Counted from the stretch's first letter, positions 7,387 to 16,632 are shown. The stretch: 64,000 bases of DNA from Virgifigura sp964551315 (GCA_964551315.1 CAZKCM010000001.1:124001-188000); one strand, 5' to 3'. Numbers and translations: made by a program. The notes: generated from the letters alone by a model not told the origin.

Positions 7387-8877
7387 TCAACCGCGCCAGA
7401 AGGTGGCGCTGAACAGGACCAGCACCGTCAGAAGCTCCAGCCGGCCCAGGAGCATGGTGCAGGACAGCAGCCACTTGGCGGCGTCGGGCAGCGGCAGGTA
7501 GCTGCCGGCCGGGCCGACGATCGGCCCGAGGCCGGGCCCGACATTGCCGATCGCCTGGGCGGCGCTGGTGAGGCTGGTGACGAGATCGAGCCCGAGTGCG
7601 GTCATGGCGACGCTGAGAAGCGCGTAGGTCCCGATGTAGAAGGCGAAGAAGCTCAGGACCGAGCGAACCACCTCGTCCGACACCGGCTTGCCGTTGTAGA
7701 GCGGCGGCAGCGTCCGGTGCGGATGCACCAGATGCAGGATCTGCCGGTGGGCGACGCTGCCCAGCACGCAGAGTCGGAACACCTTGATGCCGCCAGCGGT
7801 CGATCCGGTGCAGCCGCCGACGAACAGAAGGGCCATGAACGCGCCAAGCGCGAAGCTGCCCCAGAGCTGGTAGTCCTCCGTCACGAAGCCGGTCGTCGTC
7901 GCCACGGAGACGACGTTGAACGCCGAGGAGCGAAGCGCTTCGCGGACGGGACGGTCGTTGGCGAAGATCTGCCAGAGCGCAAGCGCGACGACGAAAGCCG
8001 CAATATAGATCAGATACCAGCGGATCTGCTGGTCCCGGAAAAGGGCGCGAATGTCGCCCTGCGCCGCCCGCGCCAGCAGCACGAAGGTCGAACCGCCGAT
8101 CAGCATGAAAACGGTGAGAATCCATTCGATCGCGGGGCTGTCGTAGAAGCCGACCGAGGCGTCGTGCGTGGAGAAGCCGCCGGTCGCGATCGCCGACATG
8201 GCGTGGGCAACCGCATCGAACGCACCCATCCCGGCGATCAACAGGGCGACGGCGCACATCGTCGTGAGGCTGACATAGACTGAGATCAGCAGGCCTGCCA
8301 CCTGGGCGACGCGCGGCCGGACCTTTTCCGCCTTCTCGGTCGATTCCATGCGGAAGAGCTGCATGCCGCCGACGCGCAGAATCGGCAGGATGGCGACCGC
8401 CATCACGATGATGCCGATGCCGCCGATCCAGTGCAGCATGGCACGCCAGAGCAGCACACCCGCGGAAAGCTGGTCCAGACCCACGATGACGGTCGCACCG
8501 GTGGTGGTCAGCCCCGACATCGCCTCGAAGAAGGCGTCGGTAAAGCCAAGGCCGATCTCGGACAGCATGAACGGAAGGGTCGAGAACAGGCAAAGCGTGG
8601 CCCATGTCATCACGGTCAGGACGAAGCCTTCCCGCGGCGACAGAGCCGGCGTGCGCGGTTGCCGGTAACCCAGCATCAGCGCGCCGCCGACAGCGCCGGT
8701 GATTCCGGCGGACCAGACGAAGGCCCGCCAGTCTGGGTCGTCGCGCAGCGCGTCGATCGCGGCGGGCAGCAGCATCGCCGCAGCCAGCGCGATCAACAGA
8801 ATGCCGATGACGAAGAGGACAGGCCGGAAGTCAGGCAAGGCCGAACCGCGATCGACTGGAACGAACCGCCGCGGCAA
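7387..8877 (-). CDS. trkH: TrkH-family potassium uptake channel subunit
   Basis: A 496-aa membrane protein with the four-fold M1-P-M2 plan of Trk/Ktr/HKT channels. The pore-loop glycine motifs are visible in order: LTTTGATV, ATGGFSTH, TTTGFVTE and GNVGPGLG. A charged loop around FRMESTEKAEKVRPR is typical of TrkH/TrkG. It would import potassium, usually gated by the cytoplasmic NAD-binding protein TrkA, which is not in this window. The longest frame starts at TTG 8877; a second TTG 13 codons in would also fit, so the exact start is uncertain. ArgE follows closely downstream. Confidence 0.88.
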   Translation of the reverse strand: MPRRFVPVDRGSALPDFRPVLFVIGILLIALAAAMLLPAAIDALRDDPDWRAFVWSAGITGAVGGALMLGYRQPRTPALSPREGFVLTVMTWATLCLFSTLPFMLSEIGLGFTDAFFEAMSGLTTTGATVIVGLDQLSAGVLLWRAMLHWIGGIGIIVMAVAILPILRVGGMQLFRMESTEKAEKVRPRVAQVAGLLISVYVSLTTMCAVALLIAGMGAFDAVAHAMSAIATGGFSTHDASVGFYDSPAIEWILTVFMLIGGSTFVLLARAAQGDIRALFRDQQIRWYLIYIAAFVVALALWQIFANDRPVREALRSSAFNVVSVATTTGFVTEDYQLWGSFALGAFMALLFVGGCTGSTAGGIKVFRLCVLGSVAHRQILHLVHPHRTLPPLYNGKPVSDEVVRSVLSFFAFYIGTYALLSVAMTALGLDLVTSLTSAAQAIGNVGPGLGPIVGPAGSYLPLPDAAKWLLSCTMLLGRLELLTVLVLFSATFWRG

Positions 8878-8962
8878 AGCGCCGAGACATCACGGGGCGC
8901 CGCCGCGGTCCATTCTGCCCCGACAGCGGCCGGAAGACCATGGCTTGTCCGTCGGGCGGGGC

Positions 8963-9628
8963 TCAGACGTTGCCGAGCATCCCGATCGACGGGTTACCGA
9001 TGATCGACAGGAACTCGCGCCGCGTGGACGGGTTGGTCCGAAAGTCGCCAAGCATATGGCTGGTGATCATGCTCATCCCGGCCTTGTGCACACCCCGCGT
9101 CGTCATGCACTGATGCGCCGCGTCGATGACGACCGCGACGCCCTTCGGCTGCAGGACCTCGTTGATCGTCGTGGCGATCTGCGCGGTCATCTTCTCCTGG
9201 ATCTGAAGGCGCCGGCTGTAGACCTCAAGCACACGGGCAAGCTTGCTGATGCCGACGACGCGCTTGTTCGGCAGGTAGGCGATGTGGGCCCGCCCGATGA
9301 TCGGCAGCATATGATGCTCGCAATGTGATTCGAAGCGGATGTCGCGCAGGACCACCATCTCGTCGTAGCCGGCGGTCTCCTCGAAGGTTCGCTGCAGGAA
9401 TTCGACCGGATCGGTGTTGTAGCCGGCAAAGAACTCTTCGTACGACCGCACCACACGGTCCGGCGTGCCGAGCAACCCCTCACGGTTCGGATCGTCGCCC
9501 GCCCATCGGATGAGCGTGCGAACCGCTTCTTCGGCCTCCGCACGGCTCGGACGAGCCGGACGCCGCAGATTCTCGGTTTCGTTGCGCGTCGTGCTCTTGG
9601 GGACCGTAACCGGATGAGATGACGTCAA
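8963..9628 (-). CDS. folE: GTP cyclohydrolase I (type IA)
   Basis: A 221-aa enzyme that converts GTP to dihydroneopterin triphosphate, the first step of tetrahydrofolate synthesis. Diagnostic segments: FESHCEHHMLPIIG with the zinc Cys and catalytic His residues, YLPNKRVVGISKLARV, and CMTTRGVHK with the second zinc Cys. The C-terminal 190 residues are the catalytic core; the first 30 are variable. The start is a TTG at 9628, well supported by an AAAGGAG Shine-Dalgarno six bases upstream. It stands alone between TrkH and ApaG genes on the same strand. Confidence 0.95.
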   Translation of the reverse strand: MTSSHPVTVPKSTTRNETENLRRPARPSRAEAEEAVRTLIRWAGDDPNREGLLGTPDRVVRSYEEFFAGYNTDPVEFLQRTFEETAGYDEMVVLRDIRFESHCEHHMLPIIGRAHIAYLPNKRVVGISKLARVLEVYSRRLQIQEKMTAQIATTINEVLQPKGVAVVIDAAHQCMTTRGVHKAGMSMITSHMLGDFRTNPSTRREFLSIIGNPSIGMLGNV

Positions 9629-9789
9629 GGCGCACTCCTTTCTTTGCGTTGGGTGGAAGCCGCTCGGGGGGCCGGGCCGCCCCGAGCGAAAGGCTATGCG
9701 GCCTCGACGGGCGGCAGTTTTCCCCTTGCGACGGCCGATTTCATCTGGAGACGATCGATCGCAACACCGGTCAATTCAGTCAGATCGGG

Positions 9790-10182
9790 TCAATTCAGTT
9801 GAACCGGCTGGTGCGGACTGTCCAGGGAGAACGGCGGAACCGCCACGTCGAAGCGCTCGCCCGTTTCGTTCTCGATCTGGTAGGATCCGACCATGATGCC
9901 CGACGGCGTCGGCAAGGGAACGCCGCTCGTATACTCGAAGGAATCGCCGGGCCGCAGCACCGGCTGCTCGCCCACGACCCCCGCACCCCGAACCTCCTGA
10001 ACGCGTCCCAGCGAATCGGTGATCCGCCAATAGCGGTTCCGCAGCTGCACCGTCTCCCGACCGTCGTTCTCGATCCGCACGTGATATGCCCAGACATAGT
10101 GGGCATCGTCTGGAGAGGATTGATCCTCAAGGAAGAACGGCCGAACGGTCACAGTGATCGATCGAGTGGTCTGCGAGTACAT
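9790..10182 (-). CDS. apaG: ApaG protein (Co2+/Mg2+ efflux-associated, ApaG domain)
   Basis: A 130-aa single-domain ApaG protein with the fibronectin-III-like fold. Family markers are YVWAYHVRIEN, GRETVQLRNRYWRITD and the glycine-rich VVGEQPVLRPGDSFEYTSG, then GIMVGSYQI. ApaG was first linked to cobalt resistance and magnesium efflux phenotypes; its biochemical action is still unclear. The start at 10182 was chosen because homologues begin a few residues before this strand; longer in-frame starts are low-quality. It sits 160 nt upstream of folE on the same strand and downstream of a strong terminator that isolates it from the OmpA-like gene. Confidence 0.9.
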   Translation of the reverse strand: MYSQTTRSITVTVRPFFLEDQSSPDDAHYVWAYHVRIENDGRETVQLRNRYWRITDSLGRVQEVRGAGVVGEQPVLRPGDSFEYTSGVPLPTPSGIMVGSYQIENETGERFDVAVPPFSLDSPHQPVQLN

Positions 10183-10315
10183 GGCTTCATACAACGAACG
10201 GCGCCGCGGCGTTCTGGCGGAACCGCGGCCAAGATTGCCGGTCATTGTACGCCGCGGTCCGAAGATGTCCAGATGGCGGTCGCCCCCGACCCTCCGGGCC
10301 GGCCAAGCGGTCCGG

Positions 10316-10351
10316 GCAAGAAAAAGGCGGCGCCGGGGGACCGGCGCCGCC
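10316..10351 (-). terminator. Intrinsic terminator of the OmpA-like lipoprotein gene
   Basis: On the minus strand, an 11-bp perfect stem (GGCGGCGCCGG / CCGGCGCCGCC) with a four-base loop followed by TTTTTCTT, 21 nt past the stop at 10373. This is a textbook Rho-independent terminator. Confidence 0.88.
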
Positions 10352-10372
10352 AAGGCTCAGGGATTGCCTTGC

Positions 10373-11221
10373 CTATTGCAGGAAGATCTCGACGCGGCGG
10401 TTCTCCTGCAGGGCGACGCCGTCCTCGGTCGGGACCAGCGGATCCTCCTCGCCGCGGCCGGAAACCGTGATCCGGTCGGCGGGGATGCCACCTTCGATCA
10501 GCGCCTCGCGGACCGCATCGGCACGCCGCAGCGAAAGAGCGAAGTTGTAGTCCTCCGGCCCGGCCCGGTCGGCGTGGCCGATCAGCGAAACGGAGGGTGT
10601 GCCGAGTTCCCGGGCTTCCGCAAGCACGTCCTGGACCACCTGGCGGCCGTTCGTCGAATCGGCGAGCCTGTACCGGTCGAACTCGAAGAAGATCCGGAAC
10701 TCCGTCGGCCCCGCCGCCGGCTCGACCGCTGGAACCTCAGGCGCCATTGCCGTCTGGAGCGCGTCCAGCGCCGCCAGGAACTCCTCGCGGCAGGCGGCGA
10801 TATGGGCCGGCTGATGGTTCTCTTCCTGCTGCTCGACCCAGCAGTCGAATCGCGCCTGGGCGCGCGCCGCCAGCTCCGGCGCGGCGTCGCGGGCGCCGTC
10901 ATCCAGGAACCCGACGAGCCGCGCCCGCCCCGATTGCAGGTCGGCCAGCGATTCCTCCGGCAGGTTCCACGCATCCAGGGACTCCGGCAGCACCACCTCG
11001 CCCTGTTCCGCCGCGAGTCCTTTCCGCGCGAAATAGTTGGCGTCGGTCCAATCATACATCTGGTCCGACTCGAACAGCGCGAAGTCCCGGTACTCGCGAG
11101 CCAATGATTCCGTGAAGGTCGGTCCCACCGGCGCCGTATTCCGTACTTGCTCGATATTGCTGGCGCAGCCCGCCAAGAGGCCGATCGCCGCAACGATGCC
11201 TAACAGACCGAACTTACTCAT
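10373..11221 (-). CDS. OmpA-family peptidoglycan-associated lipoprotein
   Basis: A 282-aa protein with a lipobox (LLAGC, Cys19), a helical middle region with few landmarks (about residues 25-165), and a C-terminal OmpA domain (FRIFFEFDRYRLAD, then VSLIGHADRAGPEDYNFALSLRRADAVREAL, ending NRRVEIFLQ). The OmpA domain binds diaminopimelate in peptidoglycan, so the protein should tether the outer membrane to the wall, as Pal does, though the long middle region differs from Pal. ATG 11221 is preferred over a start eight codons earlier because of a GGGAG site upstream. It is monocistronic, closed by the terminator at 10316-10351. Confidence 0.85.
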   Translation of the reverse strand: MSKFGLLGIVAAIGLLAGCASNIEQVRNTAPVGPTFTESLAREYRDFALFESDQMYDWTDANYFARKGLAAEQGEVVLPESLDAWNLPEESLADLQSGRARLVGFLDDGARDAAPELAARAQARFDCWVEQQEENHQPAHIAACREEFLAALDALQTAMAPEVPAVEPAAGPTEFRIFFEFDRYRLADSTNGRQVVQDVLAEARELGTPSVSLIGHADRAGPEDYNFALSLRRADAVREALIEGGIPADRITVSGRGEEDPLVPTEDGVALQENRRVEIFLQ

Positions 11222-11587
11222 CGAAATTTCGCTCCCTTGTCTCATAACTCGTTGAAAATGCCACCTTTGATCGGCATCTTGACTAAATTGCGTCGGAAAG
11301 CGGGCTATTTAATGCGAGAATTCGCCCCCCACCCATCGATCCGATACTAGGCGTCAGGCGTATTAATGTCAAAACTGCGGAAAAGTTCCGCAATCGGCGC
11401 TAAAGCCCTGACGTGCAAGCCAAGTTCGACCGCGCCGGTACAGGGCCGGCACCGCCGATTCGCGAGTAATCCGTGCGACGAGAACGAACAAATAACGATC
11501 TGTGGCAGGCGTGAGGCGGCGATCGCCGGACGGGCGGCCCGACCCAGGCCGCAGAGGGGGGCTGCAGAGGGGGGTCGCCCGGCGCTC
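11222..11587. other. Gene-free stretch upstream of the OmpA-like gene
   Basis: About 365 bases without a credible ORF. The half near 11222 is A/T-richer than its surroundings (11230-11350) and is the likely promoter region of the OmpA-like gene. At 11551-11576 a 13-base G-rich unit is repeated twice in tandem (GCAGAGGGGGGCT, then GCAGAGGGGGGTC). A small dyad (GGCGCTC / GAGCGCC) around 11582-11599 covers the stop of the ABC ATPase gene and may act as its terminator stem. Confidence 0.5.
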
Positions 11588-12328
11588 TTAGGAGCGCCTT
11601 GGCAAAGGCGCCGGCCGGATGACGGCAACCGGCCCGCCCGCCTTGCCCTCGGTTGCGGGACCGGCTGCCGGATCGTCCGCCGGGGCGTGACCGAACGCGA
11701 CGACGCGCCCGCCGGCGGCCTCGGCGTCGGCCGGGTCATGGGTGACCAGCAGCGTCGGCAGCGCCCGTCGGCGGACGTGATCGAACACCGTCTGCCGGAA
11801 CTTGGCACGCAGCGCCGGGTCGAGCTTGGAGAAGGGCTCGTCGAGCAGCAGAGCCGCCGGCTCCGACAGCAGCATGCGCAGGAGCGCCACGCGCGCCCGC
11901 TGCCCGCCCGACAACGTCGCCGGATCGCGGTGGGCAAAGCCGGCGAGGCCGGCCTCCGCCAGCGCCGCCTCGACGCGCTCCCGCCGGTCCCTGCCTCGCC
12001 GTACCGCCGCCGGCAGCCCGAAGGCGAGGTTCTCACCGACCGTAAGGTGCGGGAACAGCAGGTCGTCCTGGAACAGGATGCCGATCCGGCGCCGCTCCGG
12101 CGGCAGGCCGGTGACATCGACCGCGCCGACGAAGACGCGGCCGGACGCGCGGAAGGCCGGGTCCAGCGTACCGCAGAGATAGGCGAGGAGGCTCGACTTG
12201 CCGCAACCGCTCGGCCCCGTCACGGTGACCACCTCGCCCGCCCGGACCGTCAGCGAAAGGGGCGGCAGCAGCAGGCGCGGCCCGAGCCGCAGCGACACCT
12301 TGCACAGCCTCAACGCACCGCCGCTCAT
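11588..12328 (-). CDS. ABC transporter ATPase, YnjD-like
   Basis: A 246-aa ABC ATPase: Walker A GPSGCGKSS (about residues 38-46), Q-loop FQDDLLFPHLTV, signature LSGGQRARVAL, Walker B LLLDEPFSKLD and H-loop VTHDPADAE. It powers the import complex formed with the permease and binding protein just upstream. ATG 12328 overlaps the permease stop (ATGA at 12325-12328). The C-terminal 25 residues are Pro/Ala-rich and non-conserved. By neighbourhood and by the binding protein it belongs to the YnjBCD group, whose substrate is not established (thiamine-like or other small solute). Confidence 0.85.
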   Translation of the reverse strand: MSGGALRLCKVSLRLGPRLLLPPLSLTVRAGEVVTVTGPSGCGKSSLLAYLCGTLDPAFRASGRVFVGAVDVTGLPPERRRIGILFQDDLLFPHLTVGENLAFGLPAAVRRGRDRRERVEAALAEAGLAGFAHRDPATLSGGQRARVALLRMLLSEPAALLLDEPFSKLDPALRAKFRQTVFDHVRRRALPTLLVTHDPADAEAAGGRVVAFGHAPADDPAAGPATEGKAGGPVAVIRPAPLPRRS

Positions 12329-14106
12329 CCTGCGCCCTCCGATCCCGATCCGCGCCGCATCGCCCGGCGCGGCCGCCGGCGCCGAAGCGCCGCCGGCAGC
12401 GCCAGGGCCGCCGCGAAGGCGAGCAGCGGCAGCATCGCCTGCAGGAAGGCATAGACCCCGACGACGCGGCGGTCGGCGCCGGCGGCGAGGCTGACCGCCT
12501 CCGTCGTCAGCGTGGCGTAGCGGCCGCCGCCGGCGAACAGCGTTGGCAGGTACAGGCTGACGCTGACCGCGAAGCCGATCGCGAAGGCGACGAGCACGGG
12601 CCGCAGCAGCATCGGCAGCTTGACCCGCCAGAAGACGCGTGCCGGGGACGCGCCGAGGCAGAGCGCGGTGCGGACATAGCGTTCGTCGAGCGCCCGGTAC
12701 GGATCGGCCAGAGACAGGAAGACATAGGGGAGAACGAACAGCAGGTGGCTCCAGACGAGCGCCGGCCAGGTACCGTCGAGCCCGAGCCGGACCAGGAGCA
12801 CCTGCGCGCCGAAGAGGAATGACACCTGCGGCACCATCAGCGGCGCATAAAGCAGCCACAGACCCCGCGCCGACGGGCGCAGCCCGTGCCGCTGCTCGTT
12901 CTCCAGGCAGCCGAGCACGAGGGCCGTGGCGACCGCCGCGGCGGCGAGTCCGACCATGAGCGTCGTCCAGGCCGGCCAGGCGAGCGCCTCGACATGGCGC
13001 TGCCAGTTGCCGAGCGTCCAGGTCGTGGGCAGCGGATCCGGGTAGCGCCAGCGGTCCGCCACCGACCAGACCGCCAGGCCCGCGAGGCAGAGCGCCGCCG
13101 CGCCGATGAGTCCGGCGGTCACCCCGCCGATCACGCGGCGGGCCAGCGACTCGCCCGCGCCGCCGCGGCCTCCGGACGACAGCCAAGGCCGGGCGAGCCG
13201 GCCGACCAGACGCTCGCCCCCGGCCCAGAGCGCGATGGCCGCCGCCACGAGAACGAGCTGCAGACCGGCGCCGGCCGCCGCCTGGAAACGCATGGTGAGG
13301 TCCGGATCGTTGAACCAGCGGAGCAGGAGCGGCGCGAGCGGCGGCGGTGTGCCGGGCCCGAGGACGAGCGCCACGTCGACCACCGAGAGGGAAAAGGCGA
13401 GCACGGCGTAGAGCGGCAGCCGGATCTGCGGATAGATCTGGGGCAGGACCGCCTTCAGCCAGGCCGTCGCCGGCCCGTAGCCCAGCGCCCGGGCGACGGC
13501 GACCGCCCGTTCGGCCTGCACTTGGCCGAGCGCGCCGAGACTCATCAGCAGGAGGTACGGCGTCTCCTTGAGGACGAGCCCGAGGACCAGCGAGAGGCCA
13601 TAGGGATCGCGAACCACGGCTAGGTCCGGCGGCGTCTCCCAGCCGGTCGCCCAGGGCGAAAGCAGGCGCGCGATCCAGCCGCTCGGCGCGACCAGGAAGG
13701 CCAGCCCGATGGCGACCGCGGCGTGCGGGACCGCGAGCAGCGGGGCGAGGACGTGGCGCAGCCAAGCGAACGACCGGGTCCCGTGGCAGGCCGCGCAGAA
13801 CCCGACGGCAAGCGCGAAGGAGAGCACCGTGGCGAGAATCCCCGTGCCCAGCGTCAGGGCGACCGCCCCGGGCAGTTCCGGCGCCGCGAACAGGGCGCGC
13901 CAGGCGGACAGGCCGAACGACTGCCCGCCCAAGGCCGGCAACCAGCCGAAGGCCGGCAGCCAGGTGCCGACCAGCCCGGCGGCGATAGGCGCGAGGAACA
14001 GGCTCAGCGTCAGAGCGGGCACGTATCGCAGCAAGCCCCCGGGTCGCAGCAGGCCTCCGGCACGGAGCGCGCCGGCACCGCCCCGCCCCGGATGGCCGGC
14101 CGTCAC
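12325..14106 (-). CDS. ABC transporter permease with two fused permease domains, YnjC-like
   Basis: About 593 aa with some 12 hydrophobic segments and two copies of the binding-protein-dependent permease domain, as in ThiP/FbpB/YnjC transporters. EAA-type loops are visible near ERAVAVARALGYGPATAWLKAVLP and DERYVRTALCLGASPARVFWRVKLP. The start is probably GTG 14106, whose GTGA overlaps the stop of the binding-protein gene, although ATG 14127 in the same frame is possible. It forms the membrane channel of the importer with the ATPase that follows. Confidence 0.85.
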   Translation of the reverse strand: MTAGHPGRGGAGALRAGGLLRPGGLLRYVPALTLSLFLAPIAAGLVGTWLPAFGWLPALGGQSFGLSAWRALFAAPELPGAVALTLGTGILATVLSFALAVGFCAACHGTRSFAWLRHVLAPLLAVPHAAVAIGLAFLVAPSGWIARLLSPWATGWETPPDLAVVRDPYGLSLVLGLVLKETPYLLLMSLGALGQVQAERAVAVARALGYGPATAWLKAVLPQIYPQIRLPLYAVLAFSLSVVDVALVLGPGTPPPLAPLLLRWFNDPDLTMRFQAAAGAGLQLVLVAAAIALWAGGERLVGRLARPWLSSGGRGGAGESLARRVIGGVTAGLIGAAALCLAGLAVWSVADRWRYPDPLPTTWTLGNWQRHVEALAWPAWTTLMVGLAAAAVATALVLGCLENEQRHGLRPSARGLWLLYAPLMVPQVSFLFGAQVLLVRLGLDGTWPALVWSHLLFVLPYVFLSLADPYRALDERYVRTALCLGASPARVFWRVKLPMLLRPVLVAFAIGFAVSVSLYLPTLFAGGGRYATLTTEAVSLAAGADRRVVGVYAFLQAMLPLLAFAAALALPAALRRRRPRRAMRRGSGSEGAG

Positions 14107-15344
14107 CGGCCGTAGCGGCGGCGCCATTCCGCCTCGATCCGCGCCACCCAGGAAGGATGCGGCTCGAGCAGCACCGGCCCGAGTTCCTCGGCCGACAAGG
14201 TGGCGACGCCGAGCGGCAGCGACTCGAACCGCACCCGGTCCTCCGGCGACAGCTTGTCCATGTCGAGCACGGTCGGGTCGCCCCAGATGGCGGGATCCTG
14301 CTTGCGGAGCTGCGCCTCCGGCGACATCAGAAAGTTCGCCACGACCATCGCACCTTCCTTGGCGCGGGCGTTGAACGGAATGGCGACGAAGTGCGTGTTG
14401 CCGATCGTGCCGCGCTCCAGGACATAGGTCCGAACCGTCTCGGGCAGCAGCCCCTGGGCGATCGCCGAAGACGCATCCCCGGGGTTGAAGCTCAGCGCGA
14501 TGTCGATCTCGCCGTCGTCGAGGAGCCGTTTCAGCATGGGGTTGTTCTGCGGAAACTGCTTGCCGTCTCGCCAAAGGTGCAGGTGCAGCGCATCCAGCCA
14601 GCTCCACAAGGGGGCGGTGACCGCGGCAAAGGCCTGGTCCGTCGCCGGCCGCTGGAGCAGGTCCGGATCCTCCGCCAGCTCGTAGATGGCCTGCTTCACG
14701 AAGGTGGTGCCAATGAAATCGGGCGGCGCCGGATAGGTGAAGCGCCCGGGATGGGAGCGCGCCCAGTCCAGCAGCGCGGCCATGCTCCGCGGCGGGCTGC
14801 CGCCGATCCGGGCCGTGTCGTAGAGAAAGACGAGCTGCGCCATGCCCCAGGGCGCTTCCATACCCTCGACCGGCACCGTGAAGTCGACTGTCGTGCTCGG
14901 CTTGTCCTCAGTGTCCACCAATCGGTAGTTGGGCGTGAGATGGGTAAAGGGCCCGAACAGCAGCCCTTGCGCCTTCATGGCGGCGAAGTTCTCGCCGTTG
15001 AGCCAGATCAGGTCGACCGAGCCGCCCTCGGTGCGGCCCGCCACCTTCTCCGCCAGCACGCGCGAGACCGCCTCCGCCGTATCGGCCAGCTTGACGTGGC
15101 GGAGCGTAACGCCGAAGCGCTCGGCCACCGCCTCGCCGACCCAGGCGATGTAGGCGTTGATCCGCTCGTCACCGCCCCAGGCGTTGAAGTACACCGTCTG
15201 GCCCCGCGCCCGCTCGAGGATCGCGCCCCAGTCCTCCGGCACCTCGGCACCCCGCGCCGCCCACCGGCCAAGAAGGGCCGGCGCGGCCGCGAGGACGGCC
15301 AGGGCGCGAAGAGCGGTGCGGCGGCTCGGCATCGACAGGTCCAT
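14103..15344 (-). CDS. ABC transporter substrate-binding protein, YnjB-like, probable Tat substrate
   Basis: A 413-aa periplasmic binding protein. The N-terminus carries a twin-arginine type signal (SRRTALRALAVLAAAPALL). The mature protein has the YnjB hallmarks QTVYFNAWGGDERINAYIAW near residue 45 and DLIWLNGENFAAMKAQGLLFGP near residue 105, with FTVPVEGMEAPWGMAQLVF further on. It delivers an unknown ligand to the permease/ATPase pair downstream. MDLSMPS (15344) and MPS (15332) are alternative starts. I looked upstream for a TPP riboswitch, given the resemblance to thiamine importers, and found none. Confidence 0.85.
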   Translation of the reverse strand: MDLSMPSRRTALRALAVLAAAPALLGRWAARGAEVPEDWGAILERARGQTVYFNAWGGDERINAYIAWVGEAVAERFGVTLRHVKLADTAEAVSRVLAEKVAGRTEGGSVDLIWLNGENFAAMKAQGLLFGPFTHLTPNYRLVDTEDKPSTTVDFTVPVEGMEAPWGMAQLVFLYDTARIGGSPPRSMAALLDWARSHPGRFTYPAPPDFIGTTFVKQAIYELAEDPDLLQRPATDQAFAAVTAPLWSWLDALHLHLWRDGKQFPQNNPMLKRLLDDGEIDIALSFNPGDASSAIAQGLLPETVRTYVLERGTIGNTHFVAIPFNARAKEGAMVVANFLMSPEAQLRKQDPAIWGDPTVLDMDKLSPEDRVRFESLPLGVATLSAEELGPVLLEPHPSWVARIEAEWRRRYGR

Positions 15345-15463
15345 CGGCGGCAGGGTCGGTCTCGTCTTCAAGAAGGCGACACTAGCTGCCCCGGTTCCGG
15401 ATGTCAGCCGGCGGTCCGCCGGACTCACGCAGGCGTGATCACGCGCAGGGCGCCGGCGACGCC

Positions 15464-15492
15464 TTGAACGGACCGTCGGCATCGCCTATAAA
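15464..15492 (+). promoter_or_regulatory. Sigma-70 promoter of tRNA-Gly
   Basis: TTGAAC at 15464-15469 and TATAAA at 15487-15492 are separated by 17 bases, close to the housekeeping consensus. The mature tRNA begins 11 nt past the -10. Confidence 0.8.
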
Positions 15493-15502
15493 TCTTGCCC
15501 GT

Positions 15503-15576
15503 GCGGGCGTAGCTCAATGGTAGAGCAGAAGCTTCCCAAGCTTAAGACGGGGGTTCGATTCCCCTCGCCCGCTCCA
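15503..15576 (+). tRNA. tRNA-Gly (anticodon CCC)
   Basis: A 74-nt cloverleaf: acceptor GCGGGCG pairing with CGCCCGC, D-arm GCTC..GAGC, anticodon loop TTCCCAA giving anticodon CCC, T-arm GGGGTTCGATTCCCC, and an encoded 3' CCA after the discriminator base. The base pair at the bottom of the anticodon stem (27-43) is a G-A mismatch, a minor oddity. It reads GGG glycine codons, which suits a G+C-rich genome. Confidence 0.96.
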
Positions 15577-15720
15577 AGTCTTTTCCGAATCTCCGTTCAG
15601 CAGCGCCCGTTCTTCGAAGGGCGGTCATCCGACCGGCCGCGCTCCGGCTCCGTTGGCCGGCGGCAGGGCTGTAATCGGCGTCCGGCCAAAGCGAAACCGG
15701 TGCGGAACAAGGTGCGCCCC

Positions 15721-16632
15721 ATGACCAAACGCCTCGCGACGCGCCTGAAGGAGCCCGGCCTCGTATCGGTGCCCGGGGTCTACGACATGATCTCCGCCAA
15801 GATCGCCGACGGGATGGGCTTCGACGCGCTTTACATGACGGGGTTCGGCGTCGTGGCGTCGCATCTGGGCTACCCCGATGCCGGGCTCGCCACCTACACC
15901 GACATGGTCGGGCGCGTCCGGCAGATCGCGGAGGGCACGACGACGCCCCTGATCGCGGACGGCGACACCGGATATGGCGGGCTCCTCAACGTCGAGCACA
16001 CCGTGCGGGGCTACGAGGCCGCGGGCGCCCAAGCGATCCAGCTCGAGGACCAGGAGTTTCCGAAGAAGTGCGGGCACACGCCCGGCCGACGCGTCATCTC
16101 CCTGGAAGACGCGGTCCGCAAGATCAAGGTCGCCGCGGAGGCGCGGCGTTCGAAAGACTTCCTCATCGTCGCACGCACCGATGCGCGCACCGCCCACGGC
16201 CTCGACGAAGCCTTGCGGCGGGCGGAGGCGTTCGCCAAGGCCGGCGCCGACATCCTGTTCATCGAGGCGCCCGAGAGCGTGGAGGAGATGGAGCGGATCG
16301 GGCGCAGCTTCGATCTGCCGCTTCTCGCCAATATGGTGGAGGGCGGGCGCACCCCGGTCCTGACCCCCGAGGAGCTCGCCGCTCTGGGCTTCAAGCTCGC
16401 GATCTTCCCGGTGCTGGGCGTGCTGGCCGCGGCGGCGGCGCTCCAGTCCGCCTATTCGGAGATTCGCGACAGCGGATCGAGCCGGGGCTGGAGCGGCGCG
16501 CTTTACCCGTTCGACCGGTTCACGCGCCTCATGGGCTTCGAGAGGGTGTGGGCCGTCGAGCGCGCCCATGCGGAGGACGGGCCCGGGGACATGGCCACGG
16601 CCGACCGATCCCCTGCCGGCGGGTGCTCCTGA
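15721..16632 (+). CDS. Isocitrate lyase/PEP mutase superfamily enzyme
   Basis: A 303-aa TIM-barrel enzyme. It has YMTGFGVVASHLGYPD near residue 37, the metal-site DGDTGYGG at about 80-87, and QLEDQEFPKKCGHTPGRRVI around residues 107-126, whose KKCGH is the catalytic loop Cys of the lyase group (methylisocitrate lyase, 2,3-dimethylmalate lyase). The reaction is thus probably C-C bond cleavage of a 2-hydroxy diacid, with carboxyphosphonoenolpyruvate mutase as the usual misleading annotation. ATG 15721 follows a spacer after the tRNA gene. The C-terminal 20 residues are non-conserved. The next gene on the strand is an SDR, 158 nt away. Confidence 0.82.
   Translation: MTKRLATRLKEPGLVSVPGVYDMISAKIADGMGFDALYMTGFGVVASHLGYPDAGLATYTDMVGRVRQIAEGTTTPLIADGDTGYGGLLNVEHTVRGYEAAGAQAIQLEDQEFPKKCGHTPGRRVISLEDAVRKIKVAAEARRSKDFLIVARTDARTAHGLDEALRRAEAFAKAGADILFIEAPESVEEMERIGRSFDLPLLANMVEGGRTPVLTPEELAALGFKLAIFPVLGVLAAAAALQSAYSEIRDSGSSRGWSGALYPFDRFTRLMGFERVWAVERAHAEDGPGDMATADRSPAGGCS

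Noticed and set aside
6130..8283. A 717-codon open frame on the plus strand opposite argE and trkH, and several similar long antisense frames elsewhere (for example 179-1522 minus, 17572-19620 plus).
   Set aside because: These mirror real genes in a G+C-rich genome, where antisense frames stay open by composition. Their translations are Arg/Gly/Asp-rich with no motif, and the genes on the other strand have clear family motifs.
11551..11576. A tandem 13-base G-rich repeat as part of a larger repeat array or CRISPR.
   Set aside because: Only two copies, no spacers and no further copies. No CRISPR-like array was seen anywhere in the window.
15345..15482. A TPP riboswitch ahead of the YnjB-like binding-protein gene.
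   Set aside because: None of the conserved TPP-motif strings (such as CTGAGA) occurs in the leader.
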